A stretch of DNA of 64,000 nt from Streptomyces sp. NRRL S-1022 (lineage in GTDB: Bacteria > Actinomycetota > Actinomycetes > Streptomycetales > Streptomycetaceae), in NCBI RefSeq assembly GCF_000720135.1, contig NZ_JOIU01000022.1, forward strand, positions 80,178 to 144,177. Reading direction: 5' to 3'. A program made the position numbers and the translations under genes. Shown here piece by piece: positions 1-7,703 of the stretch (within the stretch, counting starts at the first letter, position 1; the number at the start of each line of letters is the position of its first letter). Under the pieces are notes generated by a model that saw nothing but the letters and a program-made list of their open reading frames with translations, did not search any database and was not told the DNA's origin.

Positions 1-1433
1 GGGTCGTGGTAGATCGCGATGGGGTTCTCCCCGAAGCCGCGCGGCGGCTGGATCATGACCACGACGTTCCCGAACTGCAGCGAGGCGAGCACGATGTCGC
101 CGCCGTCGACGTACAGGCTGCCGGGCGGCTCGCCCCACGCCTCCCGCATGGCGTCCCTGAGCTGCGGGTCCAGCTTCTCGAACCACGCCCGGTAGTCCGC
201 CAGCGGCACCCGTGCGGGCGCGGCGGCCAGCTGCTCCTCGGTCAGCCACTCGACGTCGTGGCCGCCGGCGTTGATGAGCCGGTGGATCAGCTCGTCGCCG
301 TTGTCGGGGTGCCCCTCGACCGCGTACCCGGCGTCCCGCAGCGCGTCCAGCACCCGCACCGCCGACGCGGGCGTGTCCAGGCCGACCGCGTTGCCGACCC
401 GGGAGTGCTTGGTCGGGTAGGCGGTGAAGACCAGCGCGATCTTCTTCTCGGCATTGGGCTTGTGCTTCAGCCGGGCGTGCCGCACGGCGATCCCGGCCAC
501 CCGCGAAGCCCGCTCCGGGTCGGCGACGTACACCGGGACCTCGTCCGGTCCCTGCTCCTTGAAGGAGAACGGGACGGTGATCAGCCGGCCGTCGAACTCC
601 GGGATCGCGACCTGCATCGCCGCGTCCATGGGCGACAGGGCCGCGTCGGACTCCTCCCAGGCGCTCTTCGACGAGGTCAGGCAGAGACCCTGCAGCACGG
701 GCACGTTCAGGTCGGCGAGCGCGCCGATGTCCCAGGACTCCTCGTCACCGCCCGCCGAGGCCTGCGAGGCGTGCGTGCCGCCGGCCGCGAGCACGGTGGC
801 CACCAGCGCGTCGGTCCGGCCCAGCAGCTCGTACAGCCCGGGGTCCGCACCGCGCAGCGAACCGCAGTACACCGGGAGGGCGTTGGCGCCCTGCGCCTCG
901 ATCGCCTCGCACAGGGTGTCCACGAAGGCGGTGTTCCCGCTCAGTTCGTGGGCGCGGTAGAAGAGCACTCCTACGGTCGGGCGGCCGTCCCGCAGCGGGT
1001 ACGAGCCGTGGACGCCGTACTCCGGCATCTTGCGCGGCTCCTCGAAGCCCTCGCCGGTCAGCAGCACGGTGTCCGACAGGAACCGCGACAGCTCCAGCAG
1101 GTTCGCGGGCCCGCCCTCGACCAGGTACCGCAGCGCCTCGGCGACCACGCCGGCCGGCACGCTCGACTCGGCCATCAGCTCGGCGTCCGGCACGGCCTCG
1201 CCGCCCAGCAGGACGGTCGGGATGCCGGCCGCCTTCAGCGCGGCCAGTCCGTCCTCCCAGGCCCGCTTGCCGCCCAGCAGCCGTACGACGGCGAGGTCCG
1301 CGCCCTCGACCAGGCCGGGCAGCTCCCCGGCGACGTCGACCCGGGTGGGGTTGCCGATCCGGTAGTCCGCGCCGGAGGCCCGGGCCGCCAGCAGATCCGT
1401 GTCGGCGGTCGACAACAACAACACTGTGCTCAT
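1..1433 (-). CDS. cobN: Cobaltochelatase subunit CobN (partial, N-terminal ~477 residues)
   Basis: CobN is the large subunit of the aerobic ATP-dependent cobaltochelatase, which inserts cobalt into hydrogenobyrinate a,c-diamide during B12 synthesis. The gene starts at the ATG at 1433 and runs off the left edge, so only about 477 of the usual 1,200 or so residues are visible. The translation begins MSTVLLLSTADTDLLAARAS. It contains the family segments VGVLFYRAHELSGN and ALVFTAYPTKHSRVGNAVG, and reaches PPRGFGENPIAIYHDPD at the edge. The last motif is shared with the magnesium chelatase ChlH family. The start overlaps the cobQ stop by 4 bases (ATGA), so translational coupling is likely. It is third in a riboswitch-controlled minus-strand operon cobD-cobQ-cobN. 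Confidence 0.96.
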   Translation of the reverse strand, partial: MSTVLLLSTADTDLLAARASGADYRIGNPTRVDVAGELPGLVEGADLAVVRLLGGKRAWEDGLAALKAAGIPTVLLGGEAVPDAELMAESSVPAGVVAEALRYLVEGGPANLLELSRFLSDTVLLTGEGFEEPRKMPEYGVHGSYPLRDGRPTVGVLFYRAHELSGNTAFVDTLCEAIEAQGANALPVYCGSLRGADPGLYELLGRTDALVATVLAAGGTHASQASAGGDEESWDIGALADLNVPVLQGLCLTSSKSAWEESDAALSPMDAAMQVAIPEFDGRLITVPFSFKEQGPDEVPVYVADPERASRVAGIAVRHARLKHKPNAEKKIALVFTAYPTKHSRVGNAVGLDTPASAVRVLDALRDAGYAVEGHPDNGDELIHRLINAGGHDVEWLTEEQLAAAPARVPLADYRAWFEKLDPQLRDAMREAWGEPPGSLYVDGGDIVLASLQFGNVVVMIQPPRGFGENPIAIYHD

Positions 1434-2938
1434 GCGGGCGCTCCCGGTGGAATGAAAGGCAGTCCTTGCGGCGCGCCCGACTCGATGAGCCGCCAGAGCG
1501 CGTCCGTGTCCGCGTGCTGTTCGATCAGGTCGCCGAGCCGGTCCAGCTGCTCCTCGCGCAGCGCGGCGAAGGAGGTGTCCGGCGCGGGCACGAAGCGGCG
1601 GCCCGAGGCGGCGGCCACCTCGCGCAGGAAGGCCCGGCGGAAGCCGTCGGACTCCAGCGAGCCGTGCCAGTGGGTGCCCCACGTCTGGCCGACCCGGCAG
1701 CCGTCCAGGAAGGGTTCGCCGCCCTCGACGGCGGCCACGCCGTGGTGGATCTCGTAGCCGTCGACGCGCTCGCCGAGGGCTTCGCCGCCGGGCCGGGTCA
1801 GGGTCTTCTCGCGGGCGAAGCGCACCCGGACGGGCAGCACGCCGAGCCCGTCGACCGCGCCGGCGCGCGACTCGACCTCGTCCTCGATGTGCTCGCCGAG
1901 CACCTGGAAGCCGCCGCAGATGCCGAGGACGGGCCGCTGCTCGGCGGCCCTGCGCACGAGGGCCTCGGCCAGGCCCCGCTCGCGCAGCCACTGCAGCGCC
2001 CGTACGGTCCCGCGCGTGCCCGGGACGACCACCAGGTCGGCGTCGGCCAGCTCCTCCGGGCGGTCCACGAACCGCACCACGACGCCCGGTTCGGCGGCCA
2101 GCGCGTCCACGTCGGTGAAGTTGGACATCAGCGGGATCGCGCACACGGCGACCCGCAGCACGTCCTCGCCGACCGGGGGAGCGACCGCGGACTCCCGTAC
2201 GGTCCCGCGCAGGGACACGCGCAGCCCGTCCTCCTCGTCGATGCCGAGCCCGTGCCGGAAGGGCAGCACGCCGTAGGTCCGCCGTCCGGTCAGGTCCCGG
2301 AGCATGTCCAGCCCCGGTTCCAGCAGGGAGACGTCGCCGCGGAACTTGTTCACCAGGAAGCCGGCGACCAGCTCCTGGTCCTCCGGCGAGAGCAGGGCGA
2401 CCGTACCGAAGAACGACGCGAAGACGCCCCCGCGGTCGATGTCGCCGACGACGAGCACGGGCAGCCGCGCGCCCCGCGCGATCCCCATGTTGACGATGTC
2501 GGTCCGCCGCAGGTTGATCTCGGCCGGACTGCCCGCCCCCTCACAGATCACCGCGTCATACGTGCCCCGCAACTCGGCCAGGCAGTCCAGCACCGTGCCC
2601 AGCAGCCGCTGCTGGCGCCCGCCGTGGTACCCGCGCGCGCTCAGCTCGCCCACCGGCTTGCCGAGCAGCACCACCTGGCTGCTCTGCTCGCCGCCGGGCT
2701 TGAGCAGCACCGGGTTCATCAGCGCGGTCGGCTCGATCCGGCAGGCCTGGGCCTGCATCGCCTGCGCCCGGCCGATCTCGGCGCCCTCGCGTGTCACGAA
2801 CGAGTTGAGCGACATGTTCTGCGCCTTGAACGGCGCGACCTTCACGCCCTGGCGCACCAGCCAGCGGCAGATACCGGCCGTCACGACGCTCTTGCCGGCG
2901 TCGGAGGTGGTGCCGGCGACGAGGAGACCACCGTTCAC
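1430..2938 (-). CDS. cobQ: Cobyric acid synthase CobQ
   Basis: CobQ amidates four side chains of adenosylcobyrinate a,c-diamide, using glutamine and ATP. It has 502 residues, a normal length for the family. The N-terminal dethiobiotin-synthetase-like ATPase domain shows the P-loop GTTSDAGKS at residues 9-17 and the stretch FKAQNMSLNSFVT. The C-terminal class I-like (GATase_3) domain has the nucleophile Cys341 in GICGGFQ and the catalytic His398 in YEIHHG. The GTG start at 2938 overlaps the cobD stop by 4 bases (GTGA), and its own stop overlaps the cobN start, so all three genes appear translationally coupled. An alternative start further upstream would lie inside cobD and is unlikely. Confidence 0.97.
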   Translation of the reverse strand: MNGGLLVAGTTSDAGKSVVTAGICRWLVRQGVKVAPFKAQNMSLNSFVTREGAEIGRAQAMQAQACRIEPTALMNPVLLKPGGEQSSQVVLLGKPVGELSARGYHGGRQQRLLGTVLDCLAELRGTYDAVICEGAGSPAEINLRRTDIVNMGIARGARLPVLVVGDIDRGGVFASFFGTVALLSPEDQELVAGFLVNKFRGDVSLLEPGLDMLRDLTGRRTYGVLPFRHGLGIDEEDGLRVSLRGTVRESAVAPPVGEDVLRVAVCAIPLMSNFTDVDALAAEPGVVVRFVDRPEELADADLVVVPGTRGTVRALQWLRERGLAEALVRRAAEQRPVLGICGGFQVLGEHIEDEVESRAGAVDGLGVLPVRVRFAREKTLTRPGGEALGERVDGYEIHHGVAAVEGGEPFLDGCRVGQTWGTHWHGSLESDGFRRAFLREVAAASGRRFVPAPDTSFAALREEQLDRLGDLIEQHADTDALWRLIESGAPQGLPFIPPGAPA

Positions 2939-3879
2939 TTCCCGCGTCCCTTCAGGAGTCGGCGCGCGGCGAGCGTGCTGCCGAGGGCGAGCAGTCCGAC
3001 GCGGCGGGAGAGCCGTACCGCCCGGTCGATGTCGGTGACCCGGACCGGCCGTCCGGTGGCGCCGTTGAGCACCGGGCGGTGTTCGACCCGGCCGCCGTAG
3101 GAGAGCGTCCCGCCCAGGCGGACGCCGAGGGCACCCGCGAAAGAGGCCTCCACGGGCCCGGCGTTGGGGCTCGGGTGCCGGTGCGCGTCGGCCTTCCAGG
3201 CGCGCAGGGCACCGCGCGGGTCCGGTCCGGCCGCGGCGGCGAGCACGGCGGTCAGCCGGGCCCCCGGCCAGCCGGCGACGTCGTCGAGGCGCGCGGCGGC
3301 CCAGCCGAAGCGCCGGAAGCGGGGCGAGCGGTGACCCACCATCGCGTCCAGGGTGTTGACCGCCCGGAACCCGAGGAGCCCCGGGACCCCGGCCACCGCA
3401 CCCCACACGAGGGCGCCCACCACCGCGTCGGAGGTGTTCTCGGCGACCGACTCGACCACGGCCCGCGCGATGCCGTCGGCGTCCAGTGCCTGCGGGTCCC
3501 GGCCGCACAGGTGGGGCAGCCGCGCCCGGGCCGCCTCGACGTCCCCCGACTCCAGGGCGCGCCCGATCGCGCGGGCCTCCCGGGCGAGCGAGGTGCCGCC
3601 CACCACGGCCCAGGTGGCGGCGGCGGTCAGTGCGACGGAGGCGGTAGGACGGGGGCGTACGGCAGCCGCGGCCAGCGCGCCGAGTGCGACGGTGCCTCCG
3701 GCGCACACGGCGGTGTGCAGGGCGCCCCAGCCGCGGTGGTCGTGCCACAACGCGCCTTCCGCGGCGCCCGCCGCCCGGCCGAACGCGGCGACGGGATGCC
3801 CGCGGCGCGGATCGCCGAGGAGCAGGTCTGCCAGGACGCCGGCGGCGGCGCCGTACGCGTACGTGCGATCGGCACCCAT
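2935..3879 (-). CDS. cobD: Adenosylcobinamide-phosphate synthase CobD/CbiB
   Basis: This integral membrane enzyme attaches aminopropanol or its phosphate to adenosylcobyric acid. It has 314 residues, the usual length. The translation starts MGADRTYAYGAAAGVLADLL and contains the family motif LLGDPRRGHPVAAFGR, then VVESVAENTSDAVVGALVWG and AVNTLDAMVGHRSPRFRRFGW. Several hydrophobic segments are visible. It is the first gene after the B12 riboswitch. No good Shine-Dalgarno sequence precedes its ATG. A 19-codon leader ORF with a GAGGA element ends only 4 bases upstream, so cobD may be translated by coupling to it. Its stop overlaps the cobQ start. Confidence 0.95.
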   Translation of the reverse strand: MGADRTYAYGAAAGVLADLLLGDPRRGHPVAAFGRAAGAAEGALWHDHRGWGALHTAVCAGGTVALGALAAAAVRPRPTASVALTAAATWAVVGGTSLAREARAIGRALESGDVEAARARLPHLCGRDPQALDADGIARAVVESVAENTSDAVVGALVWGAVAGVPGLLGFRAVNTLDAMVGHRSPRFRRFGWAAARLDDVAGWPGARLTAVLAAAAGPDPRGALRAWKADAHRHPSPNAGPVEASFAGALGVRLGGTLSYGGRVEHRPVLNGATGRPVRVTDIDRAVRLSRRVGLLALGSTLAARRLLKGRGK

Positions 3880-3883
3880 CGGC

Positions 3884-3943
3884 TCAGCCGGCCGTGGGAA
3901 CAGGAACGGGCCTGGTACGAGTCCTCGATGGGCAGCCGAGCAT
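3884..3943 (-). CDS. Possible 19-codon leader ORF between the B12 riboswitch and cobD
   Basis: An ATG at 3943 opens a 19-codon frame (MLGCPSRTRTRPVPVPTAG) that stops 4 bases before the cobD ATG, in a different frame. A GAGGA element lies 11 bases upstream of this ATG, while cobD has no clear ribosome-binding site of its own. It could be a coupling peptide. It could equally be chance, because short open frames are common in such G+C-rich DNA. Confidence 0.3.
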   Translation of the reverse strand: MLGCPSRTRTRPVPVPTAG

Positions 3944-3994
3944 GGCGATATGTGTCCTCACTCAGGGTGTCCGCGCCCTGGTTCGACGTGAATC

Positions 3995-4150
3995 GGCGGT
4001 GAGAGTTCCTGGCTCCCGGGGTTCACTCCCCGGTGACAGTGGCGGGACCGCGCCGGATTCGCACCGGCTTCCTCTCCTGCCGCCGTACATGGCCTGGGCA
4101 GTCCACCACGCGCCCGGAACGGCCGTCAACTTGCCTGTGACCTGCGAGGG
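3995..4150 (-). promoter_or_regulatory. Cobalamin (B12) riboswitch upstream of cobD-cobQ-cobN
   Basis: Read on the minus strand, the region contains the typical cobalamin aptamer core. It runs from GAAGCCGGTGCGAATCCGGC into GCGGTCCCGCCACTGTCACC, then a GGGG/CCCC hairpin, then the B12-box-like GAGCCAGGAACTC. In family members the aptamer binds adenosylcobalamin and shuts off translation or transcription of downstream genes. Placement just ahead of a cobalamin operon fits. The boundaries are approximate. Confidence 0.93.
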
Positions 4151-4207
4151 GAGAGTGTGCCGATCCCCACACCGCGGGGCGTGCGGGCCTGGTGGGGCCA
4201 CGACGAA

Positions 4208-4237
4208 GGCTCCCCTCCGCGACACGGGAGGGGAGCC
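4208..4237 (-). terminator. Hairpin terminator downstream of the small membrane gene at 4257
   Basis: There is a perfect 11-bp inverted repeat (GGCTCCCCTCC at 4208-4218 and its complement at 4227-4237) with an 8-base loop. It lies 19 bases beyond the stop of the phosphate-transport unit and before the B12 riboswitch, so it separates the two minus-strand units. Confidence 0.7.
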
Positions 4238-4256
4238 TCAGAGGTGGAGCGATCGG

Positions 4257-4484
4257 TCAGGCCTTGGCCACGATCAGGTTGATGCCGTACGCCACCGCCG
4301 CCGCGCACGCCGCGAAGCAGAGGTAGGCGCCGGTGACGGCGAGGCCGGCGGAGCCGCCCTGCGCCACGGCCTTCTCACGGCGGCTCAGGCCCGCGATGCC
4401 GAGGGTGAACAGGGCCACCAGGCCCACCGTGACCACGAGGCTGACGCCGAACACGGAGCCCAGGGCTGCCCAGTCGATCTTCAT
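4257..4484 (-). CDS. Small membrane protein downstream of pit
   Basis: This 75-residue protein (MKIDWAALGSVFGVSLVVTV...) has two clear hydrophobic segments, at about residues 9-33 and 46-70, joined by a short basic loop containing SRREK. It has no recognisable catalytic motif. It follows the Pit transporter by 38 bases in the same direction and is then closed by a terminator, so it is probably co-transcribed with it. Its role is unknown; a small partner or stabiliser of the transporter is an inference from position only. Confidence 0.8.
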   Translation of the reverse strand: MKIDWAALGSVFGVSLVVTVGLVALFTLGIAGLSRREKAVAQGGSAGLAVTGAYLCFAACAAAVAYGINLIVAKA

Positions 4485-4522
4485 AGTGCTTCCTTCGGTA
4501 ACCGGTAACCGGGTGCTCGGGG

Positions 4523-5776
4523 TCAGACCGCGGCGGCCGGCGGGCCGGTGGGGGCCGGTTCGGCGGGGGCGGTGTGCTGCTGCGGGAAGGCGAGGTCCAG
4601 CTCGGCGGCGACCGCCCCGGTGGGCGGCGGGATCACGGCGGCGATGGCGGTGGTGACCACACCGGCCGGCTCCTCGGTCTCCTCGACCACGTTGGTGTGG
4701 TCGACGACCTCGCGGCGGGAGATCTTCCAGATCGCGGCGCTCGCGGCGACGAGGAAGACGGCGACGACGGCGGTGCCCCAGTCACCCAGGCCGGTGACGG
4801 CCTCGGCACCCGCGCCGACCAGCGCGGCGGCCGGCAGGGTCAGCGCCCAGGCGATGAACATGCGGGTCGCGGTGGACCAGCGGACCACACCGCCCTTGCG
4901 GCCCAGACCCGCGCCCATCACCGAGCCGGAGACGACGTGCGTGGTGGAGAGGGAGAAGCCGAGGTGCGAGGAGGCCAGGATGGCGGTCGCGGCGCTGGTC
5001 TGCGCGGCGAAGCCCTGGCGCGGCTCCAGGTCGGTCAGGCCCTTGCCCATGGTGCGGATGATGCGCCAGCCGCCGATGTAGGTGCCGAGCGCGATGGCCA
5101 GGCCGGCGGAGAGGATCACCCAGGTGGGAGGGTTGGAGCCGGGGGCGAGCGAGCCGCCGGCCACCAGGGCGAGGGTGATGATGCCCATCGTCTTCTGGGC
5201 GTCGTTGGTGCCGTGGGCCAGGGAGACCAGGCCGGCGGAGGCGATCTGGCCGGCGCGGAAGCCCTTGCGGGTGGCCTCGCCGTCCGCGGTGCCGCCGATG
5301 CCGTACGAGAACCGGGTGGCCAGCAGCGAGGCCAGGCCGGCGACGACCGGCGCGGCGACGGCCGGCAGCAGCACCTTGGTGACCAGGACGTCACCGTGGA
5401 CGGCGCCGAATCCGGCGGAGGCGACGGTGGCCCCGACCAGGCCGCCCATCAGGGCGTGCGAGGAGCTGGAGGGCAGGCCCACCAGCCAGGTCAGCAGATT
5501 CCAGAGGATCGCGCCGACCAGGGCGGCGAAGATGACCTCGGGACGGATGCCGGTCTCGTCGACGAGACCCTTGGAGATCGTGTTCGCGACCTCCACCGAG
5601 AGGAAGGCGCCCCCGAGGTTGAGGGCGGCGGACATGGTCACCGCGATCTTCGGCTTCAGAGCGCCTGTGGAGATGGTGGTGGCCATCGCGTTCGCGGTGT
5701 CGTGGAAACCGTTCGTGAAATCGAACGCGAGAGCGGTGACGACCACTATCGCGAGGATCAGCGAGAAGCTTTCCAT
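4523..5776 (-). CDS. pitH2: Low-affinity inorganic phosphate transporter, PiT family
   Basis: PiT proteins take up metal-phosphate complexes driven by proton or sodium gradients. This one has 417 residues and about ten hydrophobic segments. It carries both PiT signature repeats: DFTNGFHDTANAMAT near residue 20, and SLAHGTNDAQKTMG in the second half. The hydrophilic C-terminus is rich in E and P and varies between species. A PHO box lies about 48-69 bases upstream of the start, which points to control by the PhoR-PhoP phosphate-starvation system. S. coelicolor has two such genes, pitH1 and pitH2. I assign pitH2 because of the cobalamin neighbourhood as I remember it. Confidence 0.93.
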   Translation of the reverse strand: MESFSLILAIVVVTALAFDFTNGFHDTANAMATTISTGALKPKIAVTMSAALNLGGAFLSVEVANTISKGLVDETGIRPEVIFAALVGAILWNLLTWLVGLPSSSSHALMGGLVGATVASAGFGAVHGDVLVTKVLLPAVAAPVVAGLASLLATRFSYGIGGTADGEATRKGFRAGQIASAGLVSLAHGTNDAQKTMGIITLALVAGGSLAPGSNPPTWVILSAGLAIALGTYIGGWRIIRTMGKGLTDLEPRQGFAAQTSAATAILASSHLGFSLSTTHVVSGSVMGAGLGRKGGVVRWSTATRMFIAWALTLPAAALVGAGAEAVTGLGDWGTAVVAVFLVAASAAIWKISRREVVDHTNVVEETEEPAGVVTTAIAAVIPPPTGAVAAELDLAFPQQHTAPAEPAPTGPPAAAV

Positions 5777-5823
5777 TTACCCAGGCAATCGTTCGAGGTC
5801 ATTGGCGGGTCGAACGTAGGCAA

Positions 5824-5845
5824 CCTGGGTGAACGGAAGATGAAC
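5824..5845 (-). promoter_or_regulatory. PHO box (PhoP operator) upstream of pit
   Basis: On the minus strand two adjacent 11-base direct repeats are visible, GTTCATCTTCC followed by GTTCACCCAGG. A third weaker GTTCG element follows about 9 bases later. This is the direct-repeat layout of Streptomyces PhoP sites (consensus unit beginning GTTCACC). The position 48-69 bases before the pit start fits direct PhoP control. Confidence 0.8.
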
Positions 5846-5919
5846 TGGGACGGGCGTGGGGGTGTCGGTAACGCGCGTGTGGGATTCCGTTTGTGCCCCT
5901 GGTCCCAAGCGCCCCTTGG

Positions 5920-6771
5920 CTACCGGCCCCGCGCCAGGATCCGCAGCCGGCTCAGGGGGCCGTTGAAGAGATTCTGGTCACCCGGCAGCCGGCCCTTGGC
6001 GGCGTACTGCCAGAACGTCCAGTAGCGCCAGCCGCCCGGCAGCGTCCCCGGCCGCGAGGTGCCGTGCCGGGCGATCCACAGCGGGTTGGAGGAGGCGAAG
6101 GCGTGGCTGTTCCCGGTGCACAGCTTCCACCACTGGGTTGTGGTGTAGATCACCGGACGGCGGCCGGTCTGCCGCTCGACCTCGTCGCTGAAGGACCGGA
6201 TCCAGCGGACCATGCGGGCCTTGCCCAGCCCGTAGCACTTGTGCCGCGTGCTGTACGGGTTGTACTCGATGTCCAGCGCGGGCGGCAGCGTCCAGCCGTC
6301 CGCGCTCCAGTCGCCGCCGTGCCGCACGAAGTAGGCGGCCTGCCGGGTGCCGGAGGACCGGTCGGGCAGGGCGAAGTGGTACGCGCCGTGCAGCAGGCCG
6401 GCCGTGCGGGCCCCGGTGTACTGCCCGGTGAAGTACGGGTTGCGGTAGGTCGTGGACTCGGTCGCCTTGACGTACACGAACCGGGCGCCCTTCGCCGCGG
6501 CGGCGGTCCAGTCGACGCGCTTCTGGTGGGACGAGACGTCGTGCCCCCGGGGCGTCCCGGCGGGTGCCGACAGCCCGGCGGACCCGGGGACCCCGGCGGG
6601 CAGTGACGTTTCGGCTGTCCGCGCGGTCCCGGCCGGCCGGGCTCCTCCCGCCGGCCCGCCGGGTCCCTGCGGCCCGGCCGACGCGGGTGCGGTGGCCGCG
6701 AGGACGAGGGCCGCCGTGGCCGCCGCGAGGACACCGGCGCGGCGGCGGACAGGGGTGCGTTCACGGACCAT
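5920..6771 (-). CDS. Secreted GH25 lysozyme (N-acetylmuramidase)
   Basis: GH25 enzymes cut the beta-1,4 bond between MurNAc and GlcNAc in peptidoglycan. The 283-residue protein starts with an Arg-rich signal peptide (MVRERTPVRRRAG, then a hydrophobic stretch ending in ASAGP). A Gly/Ala/Pro-rich linker follows to about residue 75, and then the catalytic domain. The GH25 landmarks are GHDVSSHQKRVDW, FVYVKATEST, the catalytic D-x-E in PALDIEYNP, and PVIYTTTQWW. The length is normal for the secreted streptomycete type. It is divergent from the aldolase gene at 6974. A role in wall remodelling or killing other bacteria is possible. Confidence 0.93.
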   Translation of the reverse strand: MVRERTPVRRRAGVLAAATAALVLAATAPASAGPQGPGGPAGGARPAGTARTAETSLPAGVPGSAGLSAPAGTPRGHDVSSHQKRVDWTAAAAKGARFVYVKATESTTYRNPYFTGQYTGARTAGLLHGAYHFALPDRSSGTRQAAYFVRHGGDWSADGWTLPPALDIEYNPYSTRHKCYGLGKARMVRWIRSFSDEVERQTGRRPVIYTTTQWWKLCTGNSHAFASSNPLWIARHGTSRPGTLPGGWRYWTFWQYAAKGRLPGDQNLFNGPLSRLRILARGR

Positions 6772-6973
6772 GCGTCTCCCCGGGGTGGCGGACGACCGCG
6801 GGCGGCGGCGATCGTCCCGTGGGCAAGAGAGGCCATTGAAGGTCCGGCGAGCACCGCATCCAGGCCGATTCCGAGCGTTTCGTGACCAGATGCGCCCGTT
6901 CGGCCGTACGGATTCCGGGCGCAGGCGACCGGTCCCGCCCGCTCGGCACCGGTCCGGCTGGCAGGATCACGGC

Positions 6974-7699
6974 ATGGCTGAACCGCTGCGGAACACGGAC
7001 GACGGACACCACGCCGGGGACCACGCCGGGCGGCAGGCGGGGGACCGGGCCGGGGACCCGGACGTGGCACGGCTGTGGGCGGACGTGGTCGCGACGGCGC
7101 GCCGGACCGTCGCCGACGGGCTGGTCGTCGGCACCTCCGGCAACGTCTCCGCGCGTGTCGGCGACCTCGTGCTGGTCACCCCGTCGGGCGTCCCCTACGA
7201 CCGGCTCACCCCCGCCGACCTCACCGGCGTCGACCTCACCGGACGCCAGGTGCTCGGCACCCTGGTGCCGACCAGCGAGCTGCCCATGCACCTCGCCGTC
7301 TACCGCACCACCGACGCCCGCGCCGTCGTGCACACCCACGCCGTGCACGCGACCGCGGTCTCCACGCTCGTGACCGAGCTGCCGGGGGTGCACTACATGG
7401 CCGGCGCCCTCGGCGGCCTGATCAGGGTCGCCCCCTACGCCGCCTACGGCACCGACGAGCTGGCGCAGAACATGCTCCACGCCCTCGCCGGCCGCTCCGG
7501 CTGCCTGCTGCGCAACCACGGCACCGTCACCTACGGCGCCACCCTCGACCAGGCCTACGACCGCACCGCCCAGCTGGAATGGATGTGCCGCCTGTGGCTG
7601 ACGGCGTCCTCGGTGCCGGGCCTGACACCGTCCCTGCTGACGGAGGCACAAGTCGCCGAGGCCGGGGAACGCTTGAAGGGGTACGGCCAACGGAGGTGA
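6974..7699 (+). CDS. Class II aldolase/adducin family protein
   Basis: The family includes L-fuculose-1-phosphate aldolase, L-ribulose-5-phosphate epimerase and methylthioribulose-phosphate dehydratase, all zinc enzymes. This 241-residue protein shows GTSGNVSARVGDLVLVTPSG, the zinc-binding HTHAVHATA, and LLRNHGTVTYG. The N-terminus has a short Gly/Asp/His-rich repeat tract (HHAGDHAGRQAGDRAGD) absent from most relatives. AGGA lies 7 bases before the ATG. The stop lies within the strong Shine-Dalgarno sequence of the next gene, which suggests a two-gene operon with the hydrolase. The substrate cannot be named from sequence. Confidence 0.9.
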   Translation: MAEPLRNTDDGHHAGDHAGRQAGDRAGDPDVARLWADVVATARRTVADGLVVGTSGNVSARVGDLVLVTPSGVPYDRLTPADLTGVDLTGRQVLGTLVPTSELPMHLAVYRTTDARAVVHTHAVHATAVSTLVTELPGVHYMAGALGGLIRVAPYAAYGTDELAQNMLHALAGRSGCLLRNHGTVTYGATLDQAYDRTAQLEWMCRLWLTASSVPGLTPSLLTEAQVAEAGERLKGYGQRR

Positions 7700-7703
7700 C
7701 CCC

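Noticed and set aside
1466..3100. Long plus-strand frames across cobQ and cobD
   Set aside because: They are mirror frames of G+C-rich genes. Their translations are Arg/Gly/Asp-rich without motifs, while the minus strand encodes clear CobQ and CobD.
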